Source: Ornithinimicrobium cavernae (GTDB lineage Bacteria > Actinomycetota > Actinomycetes > Actinomycetales > Dermatophilaceae). From it: a stretch of 64,000 bases of DNA. Each line of letters opens with the position of its first letter. The stretch's first letter is position 1. The stretch covers positions 287,513-351,512 of the forward strand of contig NZ_QDDJ01000002.1 in assembly GCF_003121625.1 (NCBI RefSeq), written 5' to 3'. The notes beneath the pieces were generated by a model, which worked only from the letters and a program-made list of their open reading frames with translations, searched no databases and was not told the DNA's origin. Below, piece by piece: positions 17,065 to 26,389 of the stretch. A program made the position numbers and the translations under genes.

Positions 17065-18663
17065 TCAGCCGACCCGGAGCAGCGCGAGGAACATCGCGTC
17101 CGTCCCGTGCACGTGCGGCCACAGCTGGGCCCACGGTCCGGGACCAGTGCGGGCGAGCGGCTCCCCGGCGCGGTCCCGCAGCAGCGGACGGACGTCCTCG
17201 GCCTCCACGCCCGGGAACGCCTTGAGCACGTCCTTGACCACGAACTCGGTCTCCGCCAGGTGCGGGGAGCACGTCGAGTAGAGCACCACTCCCCCGGGTC
17301 GGGTCGCACCGATCGCCGCGGCCAGCAGGTCCCGTTGCAACGGCCCGAGCTCTGCCAGGTCGCGCGGGGTCCGTCGCCAGCGTGCCTCGGGCCGGCGACG
17401 GAGCGCTCCCAGACCGGTGCACGGCGCGTCGACCAGGACGCGGTCAAAGTGCTCGGGATCGGTCTCACCCACCTCGCGGCCGTCCCCGACGGTCACCTCG
17501 ACCACCCCGGGATGGGTATGCCGGATGGCCGCCAGGGTGTTGCGGACCAGGTCGGCGCGGTGTGGCTGGAGCTCGTTGGCACGCAGCCTCGCCCCGCGCT
17601 GCGCGGCGAGGGCGGCGAGCAGGCCCGCCTTGCCGCCCGGACCGGCGCAGAGGTCGAGCCACTCCTCCTCCGCGTCCGACCGCGTGGGGTGGTCCACCGG
17701 AGCCGCGGCGAGGGCGAGGGCCAGCAGCTGGGAGCCCGCGTCCTGGACGGCCGCCCGCCCGGCGCGCACCGCGGCGAGGTCACCGGGGTCGCCACCCGGC
17801 ATCGTCCAGGCGGTCGGCGCCGTGTCGTCGGGCACCGCCCCGGCCTCCTCCAGCTCCACCTCGGCCCCCAGACCCGGACGGGCCACGAGGGTCGGCGGGG
17901 CGGGCGTGTTGTGGGCGGTGAGCAGGTCGGCGAGGTCGCCGTCCACGGAGTCGGCGGTGCTGGCGCCGTGGCCGATGAGGGCCGCCCGCAGGGCCCGGAT
18001 GACCCACGCGGGGTGGGAGTGCACGACCGCGAGCCGCTCCACGGTGTCCGTGGTCTGGCCTGCCACCCGGTCCAGCCACTCGTCGCGGGAGCGCTCGGAG
18101 ACCCGGCGCAGGACCGCGTTGACGAAGCCTCCCGCCCCCGCACCGACGTGCTGCCGGGCGAGGGCCACGGTCGCGCTGACCGCGGCGTGGTCCGGCACCC
18201 GCATCGCGAGGAGCTGGTGGGCCCCCAGCCGCAGGATGTCCCGGACGGCCGGGTCGATGGCTCGTCCGGGCGGGTCGACCGCGGAGTCCACCACCGCGTC
18301 GTAGAGGCCCTGCATCCGCAGGGTGCCGTAGGTCAGCTCGGTCGCGAAGCCGGCGTCCCGCCCGTGCAACCGGGCCGCCCGGAGCACTCTGGGCAGCAGG
18401 AGGTTCGCATAGCCACCATCGGCCACGGCCCGCATGACCTCGAACGCGGCGTCCCGCGCGGGGTCACCCCGACGCGCCCGCTGTGCCGGTGCCTGCGCCG
18501 AGCGCTTCCGGGGACCGCTGCGTCGGTGGTCACCGCTCCTGCCGCCGCGGCCACCTGGTGTCCGGCCACCACCTCCGTGGGGGCTGCTGCCGCGGCGCCC
18601 GTCTCCACCGCTCCTGCGCCCACCGTCCTGACCCCCGCGCTCTGGGCCGTCGTGCTCAGCCAC
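17065..18663 (-). CDS. rsmB: 16S rRNA (cytosine-967-C5)-methyltransferase
   Basis: 532 residues from a GTG at 18663. Residues 1-75 are a disordered extension rich in Gly, Arg and Ser ([19 protein letters not shown]). An NusB-like RNA-binding domain follows (about 75-220), then a Rossmann-fold SAM methyltransferase domain. SAM binding is at [17 protein letters not shown]. The catalytic Cys is in [20 protein letters not shown] and the second conserved Cys in [12 protein letters not shown], both standard for NOL1/NOP2/Sun enzymes. The start lies inside the 3' end of fmt (8-bp overlap), so fmt and rsmB are co-expressed. Confidence 0.95.
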   Translation of the reverse strand: MAEHDGPERGGQDGGRRSGGDGRRGSSPHGGGGRTPGGRGGRSGDHRRSGPRKRSAQAPAQRARRGDPARDAAFEVMRAVADGGYANLLLPRVLRAARLHGRDAGFATELTYGTLRMQGLYDAVVDSAVDPPGRAIDPAVRDILRLGAHQLLAMRVPDHAAVSATVALARQHVGAGAGGFVNAVLRRVSERSRDEWLDRVAGQTTDTVERLAVVHSHPAWVIRALRAALIGHGASTADSVDGDLADLLTAHNTPAPPTLVARPGLGAEVELEEAGAVPDDTAPTAWTMPGGDPGDLAAVRAGRAAVQDAGSQLLALALAAAPVDHPTRSDAEEEWLDLCAGPGGKAGLLAALAAQRGARLRANELQPHRADLVRNTLAAIRHTHPGVVEVTVGDGREVGETDPEHFDRVLVDAPCTGLGALRRRPEARWRRTPRDLAELGPLQRDLLAAAIGATRPGGVVLYSTCSPHLAETEFVVKDVLKAFPGVEAEDVRPLLRDRAGEPLARTGPGPWAQLWPHVHGTDAMFLALLRVG

Positions 18664-19606
18664 CGAGGACCTCCGCTGTCTCGATCCGGACCCCGCGCGC
18701 CCAGTCGGCGGCGGGCATGGCCTTCTTGCCGTGGGGCTGCACGGTGCCCAGCTGCACCGGGCTGCTCCCCGTCCCGACCAGCACGGCGCGCCGCCCGACC
18801 CGCAGCTCTCCCGGCGCCAGGGCCGGGGGCGCGGCCGCCTCCGCCTCGCCCGCCTGCTCCCGCGCCAGTGGCTGCACCTTGAGCCGCTCGCCGCGGAACG
18901 TGGTCCACGCGCCGGGTGCGGGGGTGCACCCACGGATCTGGCGGTCCACGGCATACGCGGGACGGGACCAGTCGATCCGGGCCTCCTCGACCGTCAGCTT
19001 CGGAGCGTGGGAGACCCCCTCCTCCGGCTGCGCCACGGGCGTCAGGGCACCCTCCTCCAGCCCGTCGAGCGTGGCCACGAGGAGCCCCGCGCCGGCCTCG
19101 GCGAGCCGCTCGAGCAGGTCACCCGAGGTGTCACCGGGATGGATCGGCTCGGTCAGCGTGCCCAGGACGGGCCCGGTGTCCAGACCCTCCTCGAGCAGGA
19201 AGGTGCTCGCGCCCGTCATCTCGTCACCGGCCATCAGGGCGCGCTGCACCGGGGCAGCGCCCCGCCAGGCGGGCAGCAGCGAGAAGTGCAGGTTGACCCA
19301 CCCGAGACGCGGGACCGACAGCACCTCCCGCGGGATGAGCGCGCCATAGGCCACGACCGGGCAGGCGTCAGGCGCCAGCTCGACCAGGCGTGCCCGGAAG
19401 CCCGGGTCGCGGGCCGACCCGGGCGTGAGCACCTCGATCCCCGCCTCCTCGGCGAGCTGCCGCACCGGGGACTGCACCAGCCCCCGGCCACGGCCGGCCC
19501 GCGCGTCGGGACGCGTCACCACGGCGACGACCTCGTGGCGAGAGGCGAGCAGAGCCCGCAGCGAGACCGCCGCCGGCTCGGGAGTTCCTGCAAAGACCAG
19601 CCGCAC
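18656..19606 (-). CDS. fmt: Methionyl-tRNA formyltransferase
   Basis: 316 residues. It formylates initiator Met-tRNA using 10-formyltetrahydrofolate. The N-terminal catalytic domain starts [15 protein letters not shown]. The catalytic region reads [22 protein letters not shown]: the Asn-His of the usual NxHxS stretch lies in [14 protein letters not shown], and the Asp in [12 protein letters not shown]-terminal OB-fold tRNA-binding domain follows from about residue 205. The start is GTG. The def gene, often adjacent, is not here. The fmt-rsmB overlap is a common pairing of translation functions. Confidence 0.95.
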   Translation of the reverse strand: MRLVFAGTPEPAAVSLRALLASRHEVVAVVTRPDARAGRGRGLVQSPVRQLAEEAGIEVLTPGSARDPGFRARLVELAPDACPVVAYGALIPREVLSVPRLGWVNLHFSLLPAWRGAAPVQRALMAGDEMTGASTFLLEEGLDTGPVLGTLTEPIHPGDTSGDLLERLAEAGAGLLVATLDGLEEGALTPVAQPEEGVSHAPKLTVEEARIDWSRPAYAVDRQIRGCTPAPGAWTTFRGERLKVQPLAREQAGEAEAAAPPALAPGELRVGRRAVLVGTGSSPVQLGTVQPHGKKAMPAADWARGVRIETAEVLGG

Positions 19607-19626
19607 CTGACTACCCGTTCCTTCGG

Positions 19627-21393
19627 TCAGAGGTCCTTGGGCTCCTCCGTCTGGACAAACGTGCGGTGGAACTCACCGCCGCTCGCCCGGATCTCCGAGA
19701 CCTCGTCACCCAGCTCGCGCAGGAGCGCGTGGCGCTGCTCACGGCGCTCGCGCTGCTCGCCGGGGTGCGGGACGGGCGCGGCCGCGAGCAGCCGCTGGGT
19801 GTACTCCTCCTGCGGGTTGGCGAGCACCTGCTCGCGCGGACCTGCCTCCACGACCTTGCCGTTCTGGAGCACGACCACCTGGTGGGCCAGCAGGTCGATG
19901 ACCGCCAGGTCATGGCTGATGAACAGACAGGCGAACTTGTAGCGCGCCTGGAGGTCGCTGAAGATGTTGAGCACCTTGGCCTGCACCGACACGTCCAGGG
20001 CCGACGTGGGCTCGTCAGCCACCAGCAGCTCGGGGTCCAGGGTCAGCGCCCGGGCGATGGAGATCCGCTGGCGCTGGCCACCCGAGACCTCGTGCGGGTA
20101 GCGGTTGTAGACCTCACGGGGCAGCTCCACGGCATCCAGCAGCTCGTAGACCTTCTGCTCCTGCTCCTTGCGGTTGCCCACCTTGTGCACGACCATCGGC
20201 TCGCTGATGCACTCGCCGATCGGCAGCCTCGGGTTCAGGGAGGCGGCCGGGTCCTGGAAGATCACGCCGATCCGCCGCCGGATCGCCTTGAGCTGCCTGC
20301 GCTTCATCCCGGTGATGTCCTGCCCGAGCAGCCGGAACGACCCGCCTGCCGCCGGGATCAGGCCCAGGGCGCACCGCCCGATGGTCGACTTGCCCGAGCC
20401 GGACTCGCCGACCAGACCGACGATCTCACCCTGACGCACCTGGAAGCTCACGTCGTCCACGGCCCGGAACGGTGGCTTACCGAGTCGGTGGTACTCGATG
20501 ACGAGGTTCTCCAGGTCGATCGCCAGCTCGGCGTCCCGGTCGATCGTGTCCTCGCTGATGTTGACGCCCATCTGCGCCCGGCCGGCCCCGAGGCGGGGCA
20601 CCGAGGAGAGCAGCATCTTGGTGTACTCGTGCTGCGGGTTGAGCAGCACCTCGTCGGCCGTGCCCGTCTCGACGAGGTCCCCCTTGAACATCACGGCCAC
20701 CCGGTCGGCCATGTCCGCCACCACACCCATGTTGTGCGTGATGAGCAGGATGCCGGTGTTGAGCTTCTCCTTGAGCGAGCGGAGCAGGTCGAGGATGTCC
20801 GCCTGGACGGTGACGTCCAGCGCGGTCGTCGGCTCGTCCGCGATGATGACCTTGGGGTCGCAGCTGATCGCGATCGCGATCACGACACGCTGTCGCTGGC
20901 CACCGGAGAGCTCGTGGGGATACTGCTTGATGCGCCGCGCGGGCTCGGGGATCCCGACCATGTCGAGCAGCTCGATCGCCCGGTCCACGGCGCGCTTGCC
21001 CGAGGCGATGCCGTGCAGCTCGAGGGCCTCGGTCAGCTGGGTGCCGATGGTGAGCACGGGGTTGAGCGCGGTCATCGGCTCCTGGAACACCATCGCGATG
21101 TCGTTGCCGCGCAGCCGCCGCATCGCGCCCTCGGAGAGGGTCCGGATGCCGCGCCCGTTGACGGTGATCTCGCCACCCACCCGGGCGTTGCTGGGCAGCA
21201 GCCGCATCGCGGTCATCGACGTGACGGACTTGCCGGAGCCGGACTCACCGACCAGGGCGACGACCTCGCCGGGGTTGACGTGCAGCGAGACGCCCTTGAC
21301 GGCGTGGACCGAGCCGAACTCGGTCGTGAACCGGACGTCGACATCGGAGAAGTCGAGCACGGCACCTGAGGTCTTGTCAGTGGTCACGGTCAT
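19627..21393 (-). CDS. Fused double ATP-binding subunit of an oligopeptide ABC importer
   Basis: 588 residues holding two complete ATPase domains, equivalent to DppD and DppF fused. The first (about 10-270) has [25 protein letters not shown] and [13 protein letters not shown]. The second (about 300-550) has [26 protein letters not shown] and [13 protein letters not shown]. It would power uptake through the two permeases just upstream. The ATG at 21393 is preferred over the GTG at 21396 because AGGAG then stands 6 nt upstream; the permease stop overlaps this start. The C-terminal 50 residues after the second domain are hydrophilic. Confidence 0.93.
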   Translation of the reverse strand: MTVTTDKTSGAVLDFSDVDVRFTTEFGSVHAVKGVSLHVNPGEVVALVGESGSGKSVTSMTAMRLLPSNARVGGEITVNGRGIRTLSEGAMRRLRGNDIAMVFQEPMTALNPVLTIGTQLTEALELHGIASGKRAVDRAIELLDMVGIPEPARRIKQYPHELSGGQRQRVVIAIAISCDPKVIIADEPTTALDVTVQADILDLLRSLKEKLNTGILLITHNMGVVADMADRVAVMFKGDLVETGTADEVLLNPQHEYTKMLLSSVPRLGAGRAQMGVNISEDTIDRDAELAIDLENLVIEYHRLGKPPFRAVDDVSFQVRQGEIVGLVGESGSGKSTIGRCALGLIPAAGGSFRLLGQDITGMKRRQLKAIRRRIGVIFQDPAASLNPRLPIGECISEPMVVHKVGNRKEQEQKVYELLDAVELPREVYNRYPHEVSGGQRQRISIARALTLDPELLVADEPTSALDVSVQAKVLNIFSDLQARYKFACLFISHDLAVIDLLAHQVVVLQNGKVVEAGPREQVLANPQEEYTQRLLAAAPVPHPGEQRERREQRHALLRELGDEVSEIRASGGEFHRTFVQTEEPKDL

Positions 21394-22436
21394 CACTCAC
21401 TCCTGCTCTGGCGGGGGTCGAAGGCGTCACGGAGGCCGTCACCGAGGAAGTTCACGGACAGCGCGATACCCAGGATGATCAGGCCCGGCCACCAGAAGAG
21501 CCACGGCCGCACCGTGAAGCTGTTCTGGTAGGTCGAGATGAGCAGACCCAGCGAGGTGTCGGGGGGACGCACACCGAAGCCCAGGAAGCTCAGCGCGCTC
21601 TCCAGCAGGATGACCGAGGCGATCGTCAGCGTCGCGCTCACGATGATGGTGCCCATGGTGTTGGGCAGGATGTGCTTGAAGATGATCCGCCAGGGTGAGG
21701 TCCCGACGGCTTCTGCTGCCGTGACGAACTCACGCTCACGCAGGGAGAGGACCTCACCGCGCACCAGCCGGGCCAGTCCGGTCCAGGACACCAGGCTGAG
21801 CATGATCGCCAGCGGCCAGATGCCTCCACCGCTGCGCTGCCCCAGCACCGCGGCCAGCACCAGCAGCGGGATGACGATGAACAGGTCTGTGACCCGCATC
21901 AGGACGGACTCGACCCACCCGCGGAAGTAGCCGGCGATGGCACCGATGGCGGTGCCGAGGATCGTGGTCAGGATGCCCACGGTGAACGCGATCGTCAGTG
22001 ACCGCTGCGTCCCGCGCATGGTGAGGGCGAAGTAGTCCTTGCCCGCGTCCTCCTGACCGAACGGCTGCTCACCCCAGGCCGGTGGGAAGAACCCGAGGCT
22101 CGGCCGCCCGCCGTTCTCGACGAACGATGCCTCCCAGTAGTTCTTGGGCCACCATCCCGGGATCGGGCCCCAGCCGATCGAGGTGATCGCCATGATGGTG
22201 ATGAACAGCAGGAACGCGAGGGAGATCATGGCCCCCTTGTGCCGGAAGAAGCGACGCCGGATCAGCTCGCCCTGGGAGTAGGACTTCTGCGACAGGTCGA
22301 TCTGCTTCTCCACCGACAGCTCGTCGGTGGTGACGAACTCGCGGTGCTGGGGTGCACCGGGGTCGTGCTGCTCCGGGATCGGGGAGAGGTGCTCCCGGCC
22401 GCTCCCGGGGAGCTCGGGCTTGTCGTTGTCACTCAT
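21393..22436 (-). CDS. Oligopeptide ABC importer permease, DppC type
   Basis: 347 residues. A long hydrophilic N-terminus (about 1-65) leads to a first helix (KGAMISLAFLLFITIMAITS), then a five-helix binding-protein-dependent permease domain. The ATPase-coupling EAA loop reads EFVTAAEAVGTSPWRIIFKHILPN. The end LSVNFLGDGLRDAFDPR is typical of DppC/OppC. It lies between the DppB-type permease and the fused ATPase. Confidence 0.93.
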   Translation of the reverse strand: MSDNDKPELPGSGREHLSPIPEQHDPGAPQHREFVTTDELSVEKQIDLSQKSYSQGELIRRRFFRHKGAMISLAFLLFITIMAITSIGWGPIPGWWPKNYWEASFVENGGRPSLGFFPPAWGEQPFGQEDAGKDYFALTMRGTQRSLTIAFTVGILTTILGTAIGAIAGYFRGWVESVLMRVTDLFIVIPLLVLAAVLGQRSGGGIWPLAIMLSLVSWTGLARLVRGEVLSLREREFVTAAEAVGTSPWRIIFKHILPNTMGTIIVSATLTIASVILLESALSFLGFGVRPPDTSLGLLISTYQNSFTVRPWLFWWPGLIILGIALSVNFLGDGLRDAFDPRQSRSE

Positions 22437-22490
22437 GGCGTCCTCCGGGTGGAGTCGAGGTGGATCGGCTGCATACGGTCATCCACCAGC

Positions 22491-24008
22491 TCATGTCCGG
22501 ATCCGCGGGTCGAGGAAGGCGTAGGCGATGTCCGCGATCATGTTCATCAGGACCGCGGCCGTGCCGGTCACCAGGTAGAACGCCATGACCGGCCCCGGAT
22601 CGACCCGGGTCAGTCCTTCCTGGAAGAGCGCCCCCATGCCTTTCCAGCCGAACACTGTCTCGGTCACGACCGCGCCACCGATCAGGCCCGCGAAGTCGAA
22701 GGCCACGATCGTGGTGATCGGGATGAGCGCGTTGCGCAGCGCGTGCTTGGTGATCACGACGCGCTCCGAGAGGCCCTTGGAGCGGGCGGTCCGCACGTAG
22801 TCCTGTCGGATCGTCTCCAGCATCGACGCGCGGGTGTAGCGGCTGTAGCTGGCCAGGGAGATCACGGTCAGCACGACCGTGGGGAGGATGAGCTGCACCC
22901 CCCAGTCCCACACGCCCGTCCAGAACGGTCCCTCGAAGTTGGGCGAGCCGGAGCCGATCGTGGAGATCGGGCGGGGCTTGCGCTCGAGGAACGGCCCCCA
23001 GTTGCGGAGCAGCTGGTCGAGGATGGTGGCCAGACCGAAGGCGACGGCCGTCCCGATCGAGACCCAGATCGCGATGCGCTTGTCCCAGCCGCCCCAGAAC
23101 CAGCCGATGACGATCGCGGACACGATGCTGATGGCGAACATCAGCAGCAGCAGCGGGTAGGTCGGTTCGGTGATCCAGCCGCCGAACACGAAGGTGCCGA
23201 TGACGCCCGCGACGATGGTGGTGAGCGCGGCGTAGAAGATCTTGCGGTTGGTCCGTCCCACGGTCAGGTAGGTCAGCAGGACCCCGGCCCCGAGTGCCAC
23301 GAGGATGATGAGGCCCAGGCCGAGGGCGGGCTGGCGCCACCAGCTGACCATGTCGAAGTACGTGATCGCACCGAAGGCGACGAGCCCGGCCACGGCAAAG
23401 GTCAGCAGCTTGCGCCGCAGGTCACCGCCGAGGAGGGAGGCGAGCACCAGCCCGAACAGCAGTCCGATGATGATCGCCGCTGTCAGGGAGACCGAGGGAT
23501 CAGCGATCCAGTTGTTGAACCGGATGGCGCCGTACTCCTTGAGCAGGACGGCCACCCAGAAGACCGGGAGGGAGAAGAAGAGGAAGGCGGCGAAGGTGAC
23601 GATGTAGTCGAACCCGGAGTACTGGCGGATGGCGGCCAGGATGCCCATGGTGATGCCGATGATGATGGCCAGCACCGTCGCGAGGGTCACCAGACGCAGC
23701 GTGCTCCCGGCGGCGTTCACCAGCGCGGTGTTGATGTCGGAGCCGCGCGAGTCGGTGCCCAGGTCGCAGTTGAGGGTGATGCACTTGCCGACCCCGACGG
23801 CCCACGTCCAGTAGCGGACGTACCACGGATCGTTCAGGTTCATGTTGCGAATGCGCGCTTCCATGAGCTGCTCGCGGTTGCGGTCGCGACTCTCCCGGAG
23901 GTCCTCCAACGGGTCACCGGAGAAGACGGTGATGAAGAACAGGAAGACAGATCCGAGCACGAGGATCAGGGCTGAGATCCCCAACCTGCGCAGGATGAAA
24001 CGGAGCAC
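22491..24008 (-). CDS. Oligopeptide ABC importer permease, DppB type, with large insertion
   Basis: 505 residues from a GTG at 24008 (AAGGG 7 nt upstream); DppB proteins are usually 310-340 residues. Residues 1-170 and 346-505 align with DppB features: the RFILRRLGISALILVLGSV start, a periplasmic loop, and the coupling loop DYVRTARSKGLSERVVITKHALRNA. Residues about 172-345 are an extra block with roughly six more hydrophobic segments and basic loops. The insertion makes this a probable twelve-helix permease. Confidence 0.92.
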   Translation of the reverse strand: MLRFILRRLGISALILVLGSVFLFFITVFSGDPLEDLRESRDRNREQLMEARIRNMNLNDPWYVRYWTWAVGVGKCITLNCDLGTDSRGSDINTALVNAAGSTLRLVTLATVLAIIIGITMGILAAIRQYSGFDYIVTFAAFLFFSLPVFWVAVLLKEYGAIRFNNWIADPSVSLTAAIIIGLLFGLVLASLLGGDLRRKLLTFAVAGLVAFGAITYFDMVSWWRQPALGLGLIILVALGAGVLLTYLTVGRTNRKIFYAALTTIVAGVIGTFVFGGWITEPTYPLLLLMFAISIVSAIVIGWFWGGWDKRIAIWVSIGTAVAFGLATILDQLLRNWGPFLERKPRPISTIGSGSPNFEGPFWTGVWDWGVQLILPTVVLTVISLASYSRYTRASMLETIRQDYVRTARSKGLSERVVITKHALRNALIPITTIVAFDFAGLIGGAVVTETVFGWKGMGALFQEGLTRVDPGPVMAFYLVTGTAAVLMNMIADIAYAFLDPRIRT

Positions 24009-24109
24009 GGGAATTCCCTTCAAGAACTGGACGGTGCCGTCGCCTCGGGTGCTGTGAGCGTAACGCTCCGGGCGGGACGTGTCACGCTGCCAGACCGGCG
24101 CCGGACGGA

Positions 24110-24143
24110 CCGGTGGGGCGGGACCTGGGTCCCGCCCCACCGG
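24110..24143 (-). terminator. Strong intercistronic hairpin after the binding-protein gene
   Basis: A perfect 14-bp GC-rich stem (24110-24123 with 24130-24143) has a 6-nt loop. It lies 61 bp past the binding-protein stop and about 100 bp before the permease start. There is no U-tract. Such hairpins often stabilise binding-protein mRNA and dampen downstream permease expression. Confidence 0.7.
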
Positions 24144-24204
24144 TTTGCTGGCGACAGCGGTGTGATGCGGCTATGGCCGGTGTGCCCGGCCCGCGATCAG
24201 CAGA

Positions 24205-26118
24205 TCACTCGGTGCGGACCCACTGCTCCGCGTTCCAGGCCACACCGGTCTGGCTCGAGTTGTGGATCACGTTGTCCAGGGTCGAGTCGTAGGCGATGAC
24301 ACCCGGGTGCGCGAACACCGGGATGCTGTGCAGGGTGTTCCATGCCTCGGTCTCGACGATGGCCAGCTGCTCCTTCTGCACCTCCTCGTCGAGGGTCGTG
24401 GAGATGGTCTCCCAGGCCGCGTCAGCAGCCTCGTTGACCCAGCCACCGTAGTTGCCGGCGCCGTCGCTCTCGTACCAGAACGCGGACCCGGTCACCGTGC
24501 CGGAACCGGCCCAGGCGAACAGCGCGATCTCCCAGTCACCGGAGGACAGGACGTCACCCAGACCCGGGGCGCTGGCGTCGACGATGTTGAAGCCGACCTG
24601 GTCACAGGAGGCCTTGATCAGCGCGACCTCGTTGACGCGACGCTGGTTGCCCGCGCCGTAGCCGATGCGGATCTCGGTGCCCTCCTCCAGGCCGGACTCC
24701 TCGAACTTCGCCTTGGCGGCCTCGAGGTCGACCTGGTCGTAGCGCCCGTCGTAGATCGCGGCGACGTGCTCCTCGTAGCCCTCCTGGAAGGGGAAGACCT
24801 CACGGGAGTTCATCACCACCGCGTCCTCGGTGATCGGCTTGATCAGGTTGTCGACGATCTGCTGACGCGGGACACACAGGGCGAACGCCTCGCGGGCGGC
24901 CAGGCCACCGTTGTCCTCGTGCCACGGGCTGCCCTCGGCGAAGTTGAAGTCGAGGTGCTCGAACGTCATCGACTCGCCGGTCTCCATGGTGACGGAGTCA
25001 CCCAGGGCCTCGATCTGCTGGACGGTGTCCACGGTGGCCTGCGGCTCGATGATGTTGAGGTCACCGTTGCTCAGGGCCTGGACGTGCGTCTCGGGGGCCG
25101 CGAAGCGGAACGTCAGGTTCGACGTGGCGGGCGGCGGGCCCCAGTACTTGTCGTTGGGGCCGAGGGTGATGTACTCGCCCTGGCTCCACTCGGCGCCCTT
25201 GGCGGCGTCGATGGTGTAGGGACCGCTGGACTGGGCGATCATCGGGTCCGGCAGGGTCTTGTCCGGGGACAGCCAGCCGGTGTTCCAGAACTCGGCCGCC
25301 GGCATGATCGCCTCGGCATCGCCCTCCTGGATCGCCGTGACGAGCTCCTCCGGGGTCATGCCGCTCTGCTCGGCCGCGACGTGCGCCGGGAGCGCACCGC
25401 CGACCATGAGGGTGTAGTCCGGGTAGGGCTCGGGGTACTCGATGGTGAAGGTCTTGCCGTCGAGCTCGCCCTGCGGGCCCTCGGGGACGTAGATGCCCCA
25501 GTCGGAGGCGACGTTGTTGAACGCCGGGACGAAGTCCTCAGCGGCAGGGTCGTCCTCGGCCGGCGGCTCACCGAAGATGCTCGGCGGGTTGTTGGCGGCC
25601 CAGTCGAACAGGAAGTCGTTGTACGTGATCGGCGTGCCGTCCTCCCAGACAGCCTCGTCCGAGATGGTGTACTCGACGGTCAGCGGGTCCTCGCTGGTGA
25701 CCTTGTAGGTGCCGAAGTCGGTGTCGGGGTAGATGGTGCCGTCGGTGCCGTAGTACCAGAAGCTCGAGCCCAGTCGCCCGGAGACGACCTGGTTGTAGAC
25801 CGAGTTGGTCTCCGTGGTGTTCGCGTTCAGACCGGCCCACTCGTCCGCGCCGACCGAGTAGAAGATGTTGTCGTCCTTGGTGGTGATGTCACCCAGGTCG
25901 GGCTTGGAGGTCTGACCCTCGCCGCCCGCTTCGCCACCCTCAGAGGTGGTCTCCGCGTCATCATCACCGGGGGCAGCGGTGCCCTCGCCGTCGCCCTCAG
26001 CCTCGGTGCCCTGGCCGTCCTCGTTGGTCGGGTCATCCTCGCTGGTGCCGGACGTGCAAGCGGACAGCACCAGGGCTCCCGCGGCCACAATCGCCATGGT
26101 TGTGCGCCTGATCTTCAA
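24205..26118 (-). CDS. Oligopeptide ABC importer substrate-binding lipoprotein
   Basis: 637 residues of the SBP_bac_5 family. A lipoprotein signal (LKIRRTTMAIVAAGALVLSAC) has the lipobox Cys at residue 21. It is followed by an acidic, Gly- and Thr-rich linker to about residue 65, as is usual for high-GC Gram-positive lipoproteins. The binding domain covers the rest, ending near NAEQWVRTE. The start is taken as TTG at 26118: AGGAGG stands 4 nt upstream and the signal then has its basic residues. The later ATG (MAIVAAGAL) would lose them. The protein captures peptides or similar ligands for the permeases downstream. Confidence 0.92.
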   Translation of the reverse strand: MKIRRTTMAIVAAGALVLSACTSGTSEDDPTNEDGQGTEAEGDGEGTAAPGDDDAETTSEGGEAGGEGQTSKPDLGDITTKDDNIFYSVGADEWAGLNANTTETNSVYNQVVSGRLGSSFWYYGTDGTIYPDTDFGTYKVTSEDPLTVEYTISDEAVWEDGTPITYNDFLFDWAANNPPSIFGEPPAEDDPAAEDFVPAFNNVASDWGIYVPEGPQGELDGKTFTIEYPEPYPDYTLMVGGALPAHVAAEQSGMTPEELVTAIQEGDAEAIMPAAEFWNTGWLSPDKTLPDPMIAQSSGPYTIDAAKGAEWSQGEYITLGPNDKYWGPPPATSNLTFRFAAPETHVQALSNGDLNIIEPQATVDTVQQIEALGDSVTMETGESMTFEHLDFNFAEGSPWHEDNGGLAAREAFALCVPRQQIVDNLIKPITEDAVVMNSREVFPFQEGYEEHVAAIYDGRYDQVDLEAAKAKFEESGLEEGTEIRIGYGAGNQRRVNEVALIKASCDQVGFNIVDASAPGLGDVLSSGDWEIALFAWAGSGTVTGSAFWYESDGAGNYGGWVNEAADAAWETISTTLDEEVQKEQLAIVETEAWNTLHSIPVFAHPGVIAYDSTLDNVIHNSSQTGVAWNAEQWVRTE

Positions 26119-26214
26119 TGTTCCTCCTATTGAGCGGACACATCCGCAGGCAGGTGCCGGCCCCCATGGCCGGGACCCGACGGCCTGCAACGCGCCGGGG
26201 GGTATGCGAGAGCC

Positions 26215-26244
26215 AAGGTATGCACTCCACCGGGGGTTTACCAA
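26215..26244 (-). promoter_or_regulatory. Putative promoter of the oligopeptide importer operon
   Basis: On the minus strand TTGGTA (26244-26239) and TACCTT (26220-26215) are separated by 18 nt. This predicts a leader of about 90 nt before the TTG start. A small palindrome, GTTGATACTCAAC (26280-26292), lies upstream and could be an operator. The rest of the 26119-26371 interval shows no other feature. Confidence 0.5.
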
Positions 26245-26371
26245 CACATGTCGCCGCTTGGTGACCCGATCGTTACCGAGTTGATACTCAACCCCGGTCC
26301 ACCCCCCGTCAGGGACCAGAACCCGTCCCCGGAGGGGACGCTCGCCACATCCTGTCCGTGCCGACCGCACC

Positions 26372-26389
26372 ACGGGTCGGGGGACCCGT
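26372..26389 (-). terminator. Candidate terminator at the end of the pyr-priA transcript
   Basis: The stem ACGGGTC (26372-26378) with GACCCGT (26383-26389) has a 4-nt loop and touches the last base of the priA stop codon. No U-tract follows. Confidence 0.5.
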
